Assembly: GCA_027490195.1 (NCBI GenBank)
Contig: JAIXYN010000022.1
Span: 62,001-126,000, forward strand
Length of the DNA: 64,000 bases
Origin: Verrucomicrobiaceae bacterium
Lineage (GTDB): Bacteria > Verrucomicrobiota > Verrucomicrobiia > Verrucomicrobiales > Verrucomicrobiaceae
Reading direction: 5' to 3'
Shown: positions 27,168 through 34,850 of the stretch, one piece after another
How positions within the stretch are numbered: position 1 is the stretch's first letter
Layout of the letters: every line of letters begins with the position of its first letter
Translations under genes and position numbers: made by a program
Notes under the pieces: model-generated
Seen by the model: only the letters and a program-made list of their open reading frames with translations
What the model was told of the DNA's origin: nothing
Database searches by the model: none

Positions 27168-27964
27168 GGGACACGTGTAGGATTGTCATTTTCGTAATAA
27201 AGAGAGTAAGCATCGCGGAAGTTTTCTTTGATCCATGCCATCAGTTCAGGACGGGTGGAAAGAGAGCGCCGGCCCTCAATCTCGATGCATTTGCCATCAT
27301 TCAATGGCTGTTCCAGATAGCTCAGCCACTTCCCGAGCGCACCGAGACTTGAGCCGTTTCCGTAGCATTCGGCGTCCCACAGCCTTCGAAACCCATCCCG
27401 GCTGACGTAGCCTGCACGCAGTTGCTCGTCCATTTCGCGATTTAAAAGTTCTACGTTTTCTGTCTCGAAGTGATCGAGAACATAACGGTGCAACTGGGTG
27501 CGGAAGCGGGTTTTGTCCGCGTGATAGAGAGCAAAGAACTCCTGCTCGATGGAGTCATAAACGGACTCGTCGAAACCGTCTTCGAGCTGGGCATCCCGAA
27601 TGTGCTCGATGGCCTCGCTCCACTCCTGAATGGTGGCTGGGTAAGGAGGTGGGAAATGGACGGCCAGTGCCTTGTCCGCACCGGACGCAAACTCGGGAAG
27701 ACCCACCGCACGAAGAGCGTCTGGCACCAGGTGCGCCAGACGACCGTGATCCCAGTCAAACCAGGTGACCACTCCGCCATCGCACATGGCCCCGAAGAAA
27801 GTCTCGACGCAAAGCACATCGCGAATCCAGCCCGTGATGTCATCCGGATCCCCGAAGTAGAAAGCATCGTCTGTGGCATGATAGACCAGATGGCACGCGG
27901 CTTCCGGGGATCTAGCCTGCCGAATGGCCTGCTTCTGGGCTTCAGTGAGAACAAGGCGAGGCAT
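27164..27964 (-). CDS. DUF4375-like protein
   Basis: 266 residues (MPRLVLTEAQKQAIRQARS). The N-terminal half resembles the DUF4375 (DMP19-type) domain: VETFFGAMCDGGVVTWF followed by a helix with DALRAVGLPEFA. In other bacteria such domains occur often in small orphan genes and among immunity genes of polymorphic-toxin loci. The C-terminal half (residues about 130-266) is helical, with charged and aromatic residues and no signature I can name. It is the first gene of a two-gene coupled unit with the zinc-ribbon gene. No cognate toxin gene is visible, so an immunity role remains a guess. Confidence 0.65.
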   Translation of the reverse strand: MPRLVLTEAQKQAIRQARSPEAACHLVYHATDDAFYFGDPDDITGWIRDVLCVETFFGAMCDGGVVTWFDWDHGRLAHLVPDALRAVGLPEFASGADKALAVHFPPPYPATIQEWSEAIEHIRDAQLEDGFDESVYDSIEQEFFALYHADKTRFRTQLHRYVLDHFETENVELLNREMDEQLRAGYVSRDGFRRLWDAECYGNGSSLGALGKWLSYLEQPLNDGKCIEIEGRRSLSTRPELMAWIKENFRDAYSLYYENDNPTRVP

Positions 27965-28086
27965 GGAAGTGGGGGCGACTCCGCAAACTCAACATCGGTG
28001 AAGCGCGGTGCAAGGTGAACTTTAACGCAGCACGCCGTGGACTGCGCGGTGCAGCGCCCCACCCTGCAAGCCGGAGGCTTGCGCTG

Positions 28087-28433
28087 TAGCGTTTTGCAAA
28101 ACTCATTTCCGGTAAGGATGTCTGGAAATGCCCCGATGCCCATGGAGAGTCCTGATGCCTGAGGGCTGGTAGGGACGCGTTGTGCGCGTCCCTGGAATTC
28201 TTCGTCCCAGCGCTGTCTCGCGGCCCCTGCGCACCGCATCTCACCCAGCGCTCCACCTCCCGCAGCGTCCTTTGCCATCACGCTGCAGAAGGCTGCAAGG
28301 ACGGCGCACCTTTTTAGGGAGCTTGCGGGTGCGACAGACCCGAAAAGAGGGACGCGCACAACGCGTCCCTACCAGCCCTGGCGCAGCGCCGCAGGAAGGG
28401 GCATTTCGGAAATCAGTTTCGCAAAACGCTATA
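28087..28433. mobile_element. Foldback (MITE-like) element with long imperfect inverted arms
   Basis: The outer ends are near-identical inverted 27-mers (28087-28113 and 28407-28433: core TAGCGTTTTGC then ATTTCCG). Inward, both arms carry GAAATGCCCC, then GGGCTGGTAGGGACGCGTTG followed by TGCGCGTCCCT (28164-28192; opposite strand 28349-28378). No coding capacity for a transposase is present, so it would need to be moved in trans. A related partial copy lies at about 29356-29500. Confidence 0.7.
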
Positions 28434-28503
28434 CATCGGGAGTCGGCACCGGTGACTTCAACGATTTCAACGGGGGGTGGTTTCCACGCGCCATCTGTCA
28501 GGG

Positions 28504-28547
28504 GGAAACTTCCGCAACTTCAACAAATTCTGCGGGGGGGTGTACGC
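28504..28547 (+). repeat. 44-bp perfect inverted repeat, left copy
   Basis: These 44 bases (beginning GGAAACTTCCGC, ending GTGTACGC) occur as an exact reverse complement at 29550-29593, about 1.0 kb away. The pair brackets the DUF7832-like gene. Within the repeat is a TTCAAC motif followed by a run of seven G, shared in weaker form by adjacent direct repeats at about 28455-28485. Confidence 0.9.
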
Positions 28548-28639
28548 GCGTGAGGCCTGTCCAAGGCGGTCATTTCAACCTTTTCAACTCCTGCGGATTC
28601 GCGCAGCCAGCGCCGCACAGCGCATGATTGACCTAACGG

Positions 28640-29131
28640 TCATTTCCAAAACTGCCACCAAAGGCGTTTGGGTGACTGGGCCTTGGCGACGTTTGCCACT
28701 TCGCCTGCCTTCCATGCGGCGTAGCGCCCGTCGATCACCTGCTTGAGGCGACCGTAGGTCTCGTCGTTGAACGGGATGTGATACTCGGACGGCAAGGAAC
28801 CCTTGAGGGTGCCAATCATATCCTCAATGTAACGCCCGCACTCGTAGTCGAAATAGGCCGCCGCAAAGGCGTTGCCTTCGTCGGTCAGCATGTCGTCGAT
28901 GAGACAGCGGTCGAGCATCTCGAAGTAATCCAGAGCGCTGAGCCGTCCTTCGCGCACTGCGGCGTAATCGTCAGGCCATTCGGTCCGCAGCCAGTCACTG
29001 ACGAACTCGTTTTCGATGCACCAGCGAAAGAAGAAAACGATGTGATGGGAAGCATGCTCCTGGGGCAAACCGAATTTAGCCACGGCCTCGTCGTGCCACT
29101 TGGATTTGTCGTATGCCTTCGGCTGGTTCAT
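28640..29131 (-). CDS. DUF7832-like small protein, possible immunity protein
   Basis: 163 residues from the ATG at 29131 (MNQPKAYDKSKWHDEAV); a second ATG at 29179 in frame would add 16 residues that look non-coding. The opening YDKSKWHDEA followed by HHIVFFFRWCIENEFVSDW is the pattern of the DUF7832 domain, usually a single-domain protein near secretion-system toxins. The C-terminus is helical and ends in a Trp/Phe cluster. There is no signal peptide. It stands alone, flanked on both sides by repeats, including a 44-bp perfect inverted pair, which suggests it was carried in. No toxin partner is visible. Confidence 0.7.
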   Translation of the reverse strand: MNQPKAYDKSKWHDEAVAKFGLPQEHASHHIVFFFRWCIENEFVSDWLRTEWPDDYAAVREGRLSALDYFEMLDRCLIDDMLTDEGNAFAAAYFDYECGRYIEDMIGTLKGSLPSEYHIPFNDETYGRLKQVIDGRYAAWKAGEVANVAKAQSPKRLWWQFWK

Positions 29132-29355
29132 TTCAAGATAAGTGTAGCGTTGTCTGATATGGCTCCACAAGGCGCACATGCGCAGAGACAGCGCTCTTTA
29201 TGCGACAAGGATGAATGGTCTGGCAAGATGAAAGGATGGTTTTTCACTTGTTGGCCAAAAGGGTGCTGAGGCTTGCACCATTGTGCATTCTATTGAACTC
29301 ATGATCAGGCACTTCATACCATAGAGTGACATAACACCTTCTCCCGAATTTCATG

Positions 29356-29500
29356 GAGACGTGCACCGCCCTCAGGACGGCGCACCTTTTTCAGCGCCTG
29401 CGGTGCGACAGCCCCGAAATCACGGACCCGCAGCAGCGGTTCCCTACCACCCCGATGCGCCGCGCCGGATGGTAGGGACGCGTTGTGCGCGTCCGTAGAT
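29356..29500. mobile_element. Partial foldback element related to 28087-28433
   Basis: It shares the blocks GGACGGCGCACCTTTTT, GGTGCGACAG followed by CCCGAAA, and GGTAGGGACGCGTTGTGCGC with the element at 28087-28433. It lacks the outer TAGCGTTTTGC ends, so it looks like a degraded or truncated copy. Confidence 0.55.
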
Positions 29501-29549
29501 TTCTTTGTCACGGCTTCCGGCTTGCCGGGATGGGCAGCTCTCAGTGCGT

Positions 29550-29593
29550 GCGTACACCCCCCCGCAGAATTTGTTGAAGTTGCGGAAGTTTCC
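29550..29593 (-). repeat. 44-bp perfect inverted repeat, right copy
   Basis: Exact reverse complement of 28504-28547. Perfect identity over 44 bases in otherwise diverged repeat sequence points to recent duplication or gene conversion. Confidence 0.9.
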
Positions 29594-29622
29594 TCGGCGG
29601 AGTCACCGGCAGCAGCGCAGGG

Positions 29623-29979
29623 TCATGCGGCTGCGCGCTGGTAAAACTGGAAGCAGACGCCTGATGGCACAATGAGATGAAACTCGTGCCTGCCCCAGGG
29701 CTTGAGTTCGAGCGGACCGACCTTGGCCGGTATCGCCCGATACTCAGCGTAAAGGGCCTCCAGGTCGGAGACGCCGATGCTGAAACTCGCGTTGTCGGCC
29801 CAGTTCTGGTTGTCGTTCACGACGAGGTTGAGGGACACGCCATCGCGCTCGATGCCGGCCATGCCATCGCCCTGCCAGAGAATGGAGAAACCCAGGTGCT
29901 CCGTGTAGAAGCTCAGCGCCTCCGCCAAGCTGCCGCAGGTTGGAATCAGGGGAGTGATGGAGTGGAAGGAGGCTTTCAT
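29623..29979 (-). CDS. VOC / glyoxalase-bleomycin-resistance superfamily protein
   Basis: 118 residues from the ATG at 29979 (MKASFHSITPLIPTCGS). In-frame starts at 30009 and 30015 would add 10-12 residues and would sit 6-12 bp after the upstream stop, so they cannot be excluded. The betaalphabetabetabeta pattern is clear: ALSFYTEHLGFSILWQGDGMAGIERDG in the first half, with HEFHLIVPSGVCFQFYQ at the end supplying a typical metal-ligand or substrate-binding strand. Members include dioxygenases, isomerases and drug-binding proteins; nothing here decides between them. It follows a small membrane protein gene on the same strand. Confidence 0.82.
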   Translation of the reverse strand: MKASFHSITPLIPTCGSLAEALSFYTEHLGFSILWQGDGMAGIERDGVSLNLVVNDNQNWADNASFSIGVSDLEALYAEYRAIPAKVGPLELKPWGRHEFHLIVPSGVCFQFYQRAAA

Positions 29980-30021
29980 GAGCGTGGCTTCAATGAGGTG
30001 CGTCTGCATGCACACGGACAG

Positions 30022-30351
30022 CTAGAAGCGGGGGATGCAAAGATAGAGGAACCATAAGGCGAGCGGCACCAGGCCAAGCCGCGAAAGCGGACGGCTCCAC
30101 CGACCAATGATGGCGGTGATCAAAGCAAGACCGACGGCAGTTACCAAACTGAGCGTTTCTGCAATGCGAACCTCCGCCCGCATGTGGAGCTTCGGAACCC
30201 TGGGGGCGTCTTGGAGAAACATTCCGATGCCGAAGGACGCCACCACCCAAACATAAAGGGTCAGGGCGGCTGTCATGACCCACAGAGTCCAGAACAGCGT
30301 GCGAACTAAACGTTCCCGGCTTGGCATGGCGGCTTGAATCGACGGCATCAT
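30022..30351 (-). CDS. Small membrane protein
   Basis: 109 residues from the ATG at 30351 (MMPSIQAAMPSRERL). The longer frame up to 30504 begins in sequence without coding character. Three hydrophobic segments are visible: about residues 18-42 (TLFWTLWVMTAALTLYVW), 65-83 (SLVTAVGLALITAII) and 90-107 (GLVPLALWFLYLCI). No family is recognised. It lies just upstream of the VOC gene and may be co-transcribed with it. Confidence 0.6.
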   Translation of the reverse strand: MMPSIQAAMPSRERLVRTLFWTLWVMTAALTLYVWVVASFGIGMFLQDAPRVPKLHMRAEVRIAETLSLVTAVGLALITAIIGRWSRPLSRLGLVPLALWFLYLCIPRF

Positions 30352-30457
30352 AACTCGATGATTGCAGAAAAAGCGCGGAAACGCACGACGCCTCAAGCTC
30401 AGCCACTGAACGGGGCAGCACAAGGATGAACTTCTGAACCGTAACACGCTGGGCAAC

Positions 30458-30479
30458 GGCGGCTGGAGGACCAGCCGCC
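30458..30479. repeat. Perfect 9-bp stem-loop
   Basis: GGCGGCTGG and CCAGCCGCC enclose an AGGA loop. It lies beyond the purB stop (30523, reverse strand). There is no T-tract on either side, so it may stabilise the 3' end or be a short REP-like palindrome rather than a classic terminator. Confidence 0.6.
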
Positions 30480-30522
30480 CTACCTGCGGTGGGCATTCGT
30501 GCACGGGCGCTCGATTGAAACC

Positions 30523-31950
30523 CTACAGAATCACACCCGGCTCATACTTCGCGGCGTGCGGGTACTCCTTCTTGATGGCGGCCACATGCTCGCAGAAGGC
30601 GTCCACCTGCTGGGGGGCGTCGCCGGCGTTGGCTTTACCGTCTTTGACGAGGCGCTGCATGTCTTCGGCGGTGAGGGTGAGGCGCACGTCTTCCACGAGG
30701 CGGGCGAGGAGATCGTTCTCGCGAACCTTGCCGGTGCGCATGTCCTTAGCCACCTGCACGGCGTGCTCTTTGATCACTTCGTGGGCGGTCTCGCGACCCG
30801 CGCCCGCTTTGACGGCTTCCATCATGACGGTGGTGGTGAGGAGGAATGGCAGGTAGCGCATGAGCTCCTGCTCCACGACGGCTTCAAAGACTTCCATCTG
30901 ATTGAGCACGGTGAGCAGCGTTTCCAGCAGGCCGTCCATAGCCAGGAAGGCGTCTGGCAGCATGACGCGGCGGACGACGGAACAGGAGACGTCTCCTTCA
31001 TTCCATTGATCGCCCGCCAGACCGGAGGCCATGGTGAGGTAGCCTTTGAGGATGACGTGCAGGCCGTTGATGCGCTCGCAGGAGCGGCTGTTCATTTTGT
31101 GCGGCATGGCGGAGGAGCCCACCTGCCCTTTCGCGAAGCCTTCGCTGGCGAGTTCCTGCCCGGCCATGAGGCGCAGCGTGCGCGCAAAGCTGGAGGGACC
31201 GCTGGCCAGCTGGCAGAGCGAGGCGACCACCTGCAGATCGAGGCTGCGCGGATACACCTGCCCCACGGCATTGAAGGCCGCCGGCATGCCGAGATGCTTC
31301 AGGATGCTGCTTTCCAGCTCCGCCGCTTTTTTCGCGTCACCATTAAAGAGGGTGATCTGATCCAGCCGGGTGCCCACGGCACCCTTCAGCCCACGCGCCG
31401 GGTAGCTGGAAATGAGATGCTGCAGATCGCCAAAGGCCACGAGCAGCTCCTCGCCGAACATCGCCAAGCGCTTGCCCAGGGTGGTCACCTGAGCGGCCAC
31501 ATTGTGCGTGCGGGCGGTCAGCGGAATGTCACGCGTCTCAGCCGCGCGCCGTGCGAGACCTACGAGGGCGGCCACGGTTTTGTTGCGTACCTCTAATAGA
31601 GAGCGGAAGACCTGCAGCTGCTCCACATTCTCCGTGAGGTCGCGGCTGGTCATGCCTTTATGAAGGTGCTCGTGGCCTGCGAGGTCGCAGAATTCCTCGA
31701 TACGTGCCTTCACGTCATGCCGCGTCACGCGCTCGCGCTCCATGATGGAGGCCACATTCACCTGGTCCTTCACCTTCTCATAGGCCTCGATCACGCCATC
31801 CGGCACGCCGATGCCTAAATCACGCTGACCTTTCAGAACTGCGATCCAATAATCGCGCTCCAGTCTGACTTTCCCTTCAGGCGACCAGAGGGCGCGCATG
31901 GAGGCGGTGGCGTAGCGTTCGGCAAGGACATTGGGGATGGAATCAGACAT
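30523..31950 (-). CDS. purB: Adenylosuccinate lyase
   Basis: 475 residues from the ATG at 31950 (MSDSIPNVLAERYAT); an ATG at 31962 would add four residues. The fumarase/aspartase superfamily signature GSSAMPHKMN carries the catalytic-serine loop. The N-terminal LAERYATASMRALWSPEGK and the central GMTSRDLTENVEQL are typical of PurB. The enzyme removes fumarate from SAICAR and from adenylosuccinate in purine synthesis and acts as a cytosolic homotetramer. Length is normal for the longer PurB subgroup. It stands alone, with no other pur gene in the window. Confidence 0.95.
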   Translation of the reverse strand: MSDSIPNVLAERYATASMRALWSPEGKVRLERDYWIAVLKGQRDLGIGVPDGVIEAYEKVKDQVNVASIMERERVTRHDVKARIEEFCDLAGHEHLHKGMTSRDLTENVEQLQVFRSLLEVRNKTVAALVGLARRAAETRDIPLTARTHNVAAQVTTLGKRLAMFGEELLVAFGDLQHLISSYPARGLKGAVGTRLDQITLFNGDAKKAAELESSILKHLGMPAAFNAVGQVYPRSLDLQVVASLCQLASGPSSFARTLRLMAGQELASEGFAKGQVGSSAMPHKMNSRSCERINGLHVILKGYLTMASGLAGDQWNEGDVSCSVVRRVMLPDAFLAMDGLLETLLTVLNQMEVFEAVVEQELMRYLPFLLTTTVMMEAVKAGAGRETAHEVIKEHAVQVAKDMRTGKVRENDLLARLVEDVRLTLTAEDMQRLVKDGKANAGDAPQQVDAFCEHVAAIKKEYPHAAKYEPGVIL

Positions 31951-32388
31951 GAGACGATTCATCTAGGCCAAGCGCAGCGAGTTGGCAAATCGGTGTTGCC
32001 ACACAGATTCACTGCAATGAATCCACTCCCACCGGTGCTGACGTAACGCTTTGGAATACAAAGACTCATCGTAGTTGCCATGGAGTAAAAATTCAGATGT
32101 GTGGACTGGCTTTATTCCACACGCTCGTTGCTCTGTGTTCTGGATTGATATCAATTGTATGAAATTCTTCAGGATTTCCGAACTTTTTTAGCTGACACAC
32201 ACTTTTGGTTTGCAATTGTGGCAATAATTCGCAAATCTACCAATTATCCCGAACCACACATTTAGCTGAACACCAACAATCACATTGTAATAATAGAAAT
32301 TATCACCCAAGGCTGTTAATAACTTCCCTTCGCGACTCAATTTCGATTTACAGCTGATTGCAGGCAACACGACACACTCCCAAACTTT
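31951..32388. other. AT-rich divergent upstream region
   Basis: About 440 bp between purB (reverse) and the HTH-receiver gene (forward). It is clearly richer in A/T than its surroundings, especially 32100-32380, and carries no credible gene. It must hold the promoters for both genes, but I could not place convincing -35/-10 boxes. Confidence 0.5.
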
Positions 32389-32955
32389 ATGGCCGATCTA
32401 GCAGCACCTGAACTCATGACCGTGAAAGAGACCGCGGAATACCTCCGCATTCCTCTTCCGACGGTTTATTACCTCGTCCAGCGTGGCCAGTTGCCTGCTG
32501 TGCAAATCGGTGGCCGCTGGCGCATCAAGCGCAGCCTGCTTGATCGTGATGTGCTGCGCAAGGAAGACGAAGCAGGTCAGCCCACGGTCATGGTGGTCGA
32601 TGACGATCCCGCCCTGCAGGCCCTCTTCAAACAGTTCCTCAAGAAGGCTGGTTTCGGGCGCTTGGTGGTCGGCACCGGCGCTGAAGCCATCACGATGGCG
32701 AAGAAGCAGAAGTTTGACTTCGTCTTCCTCGACCTCAAGCTTCCAGACGTTCCCGGAGACGAAGTTTACTCGCAGCTCAAGGCGCTCTACCCGGATCTCC
32801 CGATTGTGGTGATCACCGGCTACCCTGACAGCGAAATTCTCAGCCGCATTCTTTCCCATGGCCCGGTGACGGTGATCAAGAAGCCGATCGAATACGATCA
32901 GCTCAATCTCGCGGTGAAGCAGCTCGGCCACAAAGGCGCCGAAGCCGCTGCCTGA
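32389..32955 (+). CDS. Excisionase-type HTH fused to a response-regulator receiver domain
   Basis: 188 residues. Residues 10-55 are a helix-turn-helix of the excisionase/MerR-like (HTH_17) type: LMTVKETAEYLRIPLPTVYY, then IGGRWRIKRSLLDRDV. Residues 65-185 are a CheY-like receiver with all key residues: Asp71/Asp72, phosphoacceptor Asp115 (FVFLDLKLPD), Thr143 and Lys164 (VIKKPI). The order, DNA-binding part first and receiver second, is the reverse of most response regulators. No histidine kinase gene is nearby, so it is an orphan regulator. A strong intrinsic terminator follows at 32988-33019. Confidence 0.9.
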   Translation: MADLAAPELMTVKETAEYLRIPLPTVYYLVQRGQLPAVQIGGRWRIKRSLLDRDVLRKEDEAGQPTVMVVDDDPALQALFKQFLKKAGFGRLVVGTGAEAITMAKKQKFDFVFLDLKLPDVPGDEVYSQLKALYPDLPIVVITGYPDSEILSRILSHGPVTVIKKPIEYDQLNLAVKQLGHKGAEAAA

Positions 32956-32987
32956 GTCTAGACAGCCAAGTCACTCTACCCACTTCA

Positions 32988-33019
32988 GCCCCGTCAGCCT
33001 TGCTGGCGGGGCTTTTTGT
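32988..33019 (+). terminator. Intrinsic terminator after the HTH-receiver gene
   Basis: GCCCCGTCAG (32988-32997) pairs with CTGGCGGGGC (33003-33012) with one G-T type mismatch and a CCTTG loop, followed by TTTTTGTTTTT. This is a textbook rho-independent terminator 33 bp beyond the stop codon. Confidence 0.9.
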
Positions 33020-33027
33020 TTTTATTT

Positions 33028-33212
33028 GGAGTGCGGTTGCACAGCGAGGAACGAGCGGAGCTACCGCTTTCGAACGTCTCTTGATGGATGTGATCTGACC
33101 GGCTTGCGAAAATCCCACGGCTCCCGCCCTCGGACATCCCACGGCGCACATGAGCGGAACAGCCCGTCGAAAGCGGTAGCTGCGTTCGTTCCTCACTTCG
33201 CGACCGCACTCC
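33028..33212. mobile_element. 185-bp MITE-like element with 45-bp inverted ends
   Basis: Left end 33028-33072 and right end 33168-33212 are inverted and match at 39 of 45 positions, from GGAGTGCGGT to CTACCGCTTTCG. Flanking ATTT/AAAT extends the symmetry by four bases. No coding capacity is present. One arm recurs exactly (40 bases) at 26286-26325, and a diverged relative lies at 37130-37280. It sits directly behind the terminator of the HTH-receiver gene. Confidence 0.8.
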
Positions 33213-33240
33213 AAATGGCCAGCATCTCCTCCCAGCCCTC

Positions 33241-34176
33241 TCACACCGCCGCCGCCGAGAAAAACACCTTCTCCGCCGTGCCGCGCAGCATCCAGGCCTT
33301 GTCCTCTTCACTGAGGAAATCGAGGCGATCACGCATGATTGCAATGGCGTTGTGGTAGTTGTGCCCGTGCTCCACTTGGAAGGGGCAGTCGCTGGCCCAC
33401 ATCACACGCTGGGGGCCGAAGGCATCCCGCACCTGCCGGACCAACGTGCCCATGTCGTTATAGGGAGCCTTCTTGGCACCCAGGGCGTAGAAGGCGGAGG
33501 CCTTCACGTGCGTTTTGGCATGCCGTGCCAGACGCAGTAGGTTTTGCACTTCCTCAGGCTTGGCCACACCTGCCATGCCGAGACGGGCGAAGTGATCCAC
33601 CACCACGCCCGTTTCCGGGTACCACTCACACATCTTGTCCAGCAGCGGCAGCGTGTCCGGATTGATCAGTGGGCAGACGTTCACCTTCAGTTCTGCCGCT
33701 GTTTTCCAGAGAGTCGCCATGCCCGGGGAGCCCAGCCAGTCGGAGAGGTTCTTCACCTTGCCGGGGCTGATGCGGAAGCCGCGCACGCCCTGCTTCACCA
33801 GGCTGCGCATGGTTTCAGCCAGCCCTGCAGCATGCTCGTCCACGATGGCCACGCCGCTGAAGACACCTGGATGCGCGCGCATCATGTCCAGCATGTAGCT
33901 GTTGTCCGTCTGGTAGTAGCTCATCTGGATGAGTACGATGCGGTTCACGCCCTCCGGCTTGCAGTGGGCAAACAACTGCTCCGGCGTGAAGCTCGGCGGC
34001 CGCATGTCGCTGACGGCAAACCCACGTGCCAGCGGATACTTCTGCACATCGGGCGTCCACACATGCACATGCGCGTCGATCCAGTTCCCTTTTCCTGAAG
34101 GTGCGAAAAGATTGCAGCCCGTGAGAGCGGCAGCAGCAGAGGAGGCAAGGAAGGAGCGGCGTGTCGAGTTCATCAT
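33241..34176 (-). CDS. Exported amidohydrolase-family lipoprotein
   Basis: 311 residues from the ATG at 34176 (MMNSTRRSFLASSAAAALTGC). The Tat motif RRSFLAS is followed by a lipobox LTGC, so export and lipid anchoring are likely. The body is an amidohydrolase-2 (TIM-barrel) domain: WIDAHVHVWTPD with the first metal-binding His pair, GVNRIVLIQ, GVRGFRI, VVDHFARLG and MWASDCPFQVEHG near the end. Relatives hydrolyse lactones or decarboxylate aromatic acids; the exact substrate is unknown. The start is 75 bp from the divergent LOG gene. Confidence 0.88.
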   Translation of the reverse strand: MMNSTRRSFLASSAAAALTGCNLFAPSGKGNWIDAHVHVWTPDVQKYPLARGFAVSDMRPPSFTPEQLFAHCKPEGVNRIVLIQMSYYQTDNSYMLDMMRAHPGVFSGVAIVDEHAAGLAETMRSLVKQGVRGFRISPGKVKNLSDWLGSPGMATLWKTAAELKVNVCPLINPDTLPLLDKMCEWYPETGVVVDHFARLGMAGVAKPEEVQNLLRLARHAKTHVKASAFYALGAKKAPYNDMGTLVRQVRDAFGPQRVMWASDCPFQVEHGHNYHNAIAIMRDRLDFLSEEDKAWMLRGTAEKVFFSAAAV

Positions 34177-34250
34177 CACTAATCGTAGCGAAGTACTTCC
34201 CTTTTGCGCAAGCCTTTGCACCCGCAGCAGAAATCATTCATCATGCCACC

Positions 34251-34850
34251 ATGTCCCGACTGCGCCGAATCTGTGTTTACTGTGGCTCCTCCTCTGGCAG
34301 CGATCCCCGCCATCGCGCCGCCGCGCATGATCTGGGCGCGTTTCTCGCGCAGCAAGGCATCGGCGTCGTCTATGGCGGTGGCAATGTGGGCCTGATGGGA
34401 GCCATTGCGGACGGTGCCCTCTCTCAAAAGGGAGAAGTGATCGGCGTGATCCCGAAATCCCTCATGGAGAAGGAACTTGGCCATGGCGGCGTGACGCAGC
34501 TCCACGTCGTCGGCAGCATGCACGAGCGCAAGCAACTGATGGTGGACCTCAGCGACGGCTTCATCGCCCTACCGGGAGGCTTTGGCACGCTGGATGAGCT
34601 GTTCGAGACCCTCACCTGGCTGCAACTCTCCTTTCACGACAAACCCGTGGGCCTGCTCAATGTGGGCGGCTTTTTCGATGGGCTGATCGATTTCATCGCC
34701 CACATGAGTCAGAGCGGCTTCCTCAAACCCGAGCACGCCGCCTGCGTCCTGGTTGAGACTCAATCCGCAGCCCTGCTAGCCCGCATGGAGGCCTTCCGGC
34801 CGCCAGATTTGGGCAAATGGATCGAGAAGCTGGCCGCTGAGGCGCGCTGA
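34251..34850 (+). CDS. LOG family protein (cytokinin riboside 5'-monophosphate phosphoribohydrolase type)
   Basis: 199 residues from the ATG at 34251 (MSRLRRICVYCGSSSG); the 90 bp of open frame upstream overlaps the divergent gene and is ignored. The LOG signatures are VYGGGNVGLMG and ALPGGFGTLDELFE, the latter being the PGGxGTxxE nucleotide-binding motif. Family enzymes cleave the N-glycosidic bond of nucleoside 5'-monophosphates, including cytokinin ribotides. In most bacteria the physiological substrate is uncertain. Size is standard. Confidence 0.93.
   Translation: MSRLRRICVYCGSSSGSDPRHRAAAHDLGAFLAQQGIGVVYGGGNVGLMGAIADGALSQKGEVIGVIPKSLMEKELGHGGVTQLHVVGSMHERKQLMVDLSDGFIALPGGFGTLDELFETLTWLQLSFHDKPVGLLNVGGFFDGLIDFIAHMSQSGFLKPEHAACVLVETQSAALLARMEAFRPPDLGKWIEKLAAEAR

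Larger units (their letters stand above)
27965..28639. other. Repeat-dense intergenic stretch
   Basis: About 675 bp without a credible gene. It is filled by the foldback element at 28087-28433 and by a series of TTCAAC-containing direct repeats at about 28455-28610, each followed by a G-run. One arm of the 44-bp inverted repeat (28504-28547) lies here. The small open frames in it follow the repeats and are not supported. Confidence 0.6.
29132..29622. other. Repeat-containing gap between DUF7832 and VOC genes
   Basis: There is no credible gene. From about 29356 to 29500 it holds a partial copy of the foldback family: GGACGGCGCACCTTTTT, then GCGGTGCGACAG, then GGTAGGGACGCGTTG at 29471-29485. 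The right copy of the 44-bp inverted repeat follows at 29550-29593. Confidence 0.6.

Noticed and set aside
32988-33019. Small RNA gene
   Set aside because: The hairpin with T-run directly behind the HTH-receiver stop is better explained as its terminator.
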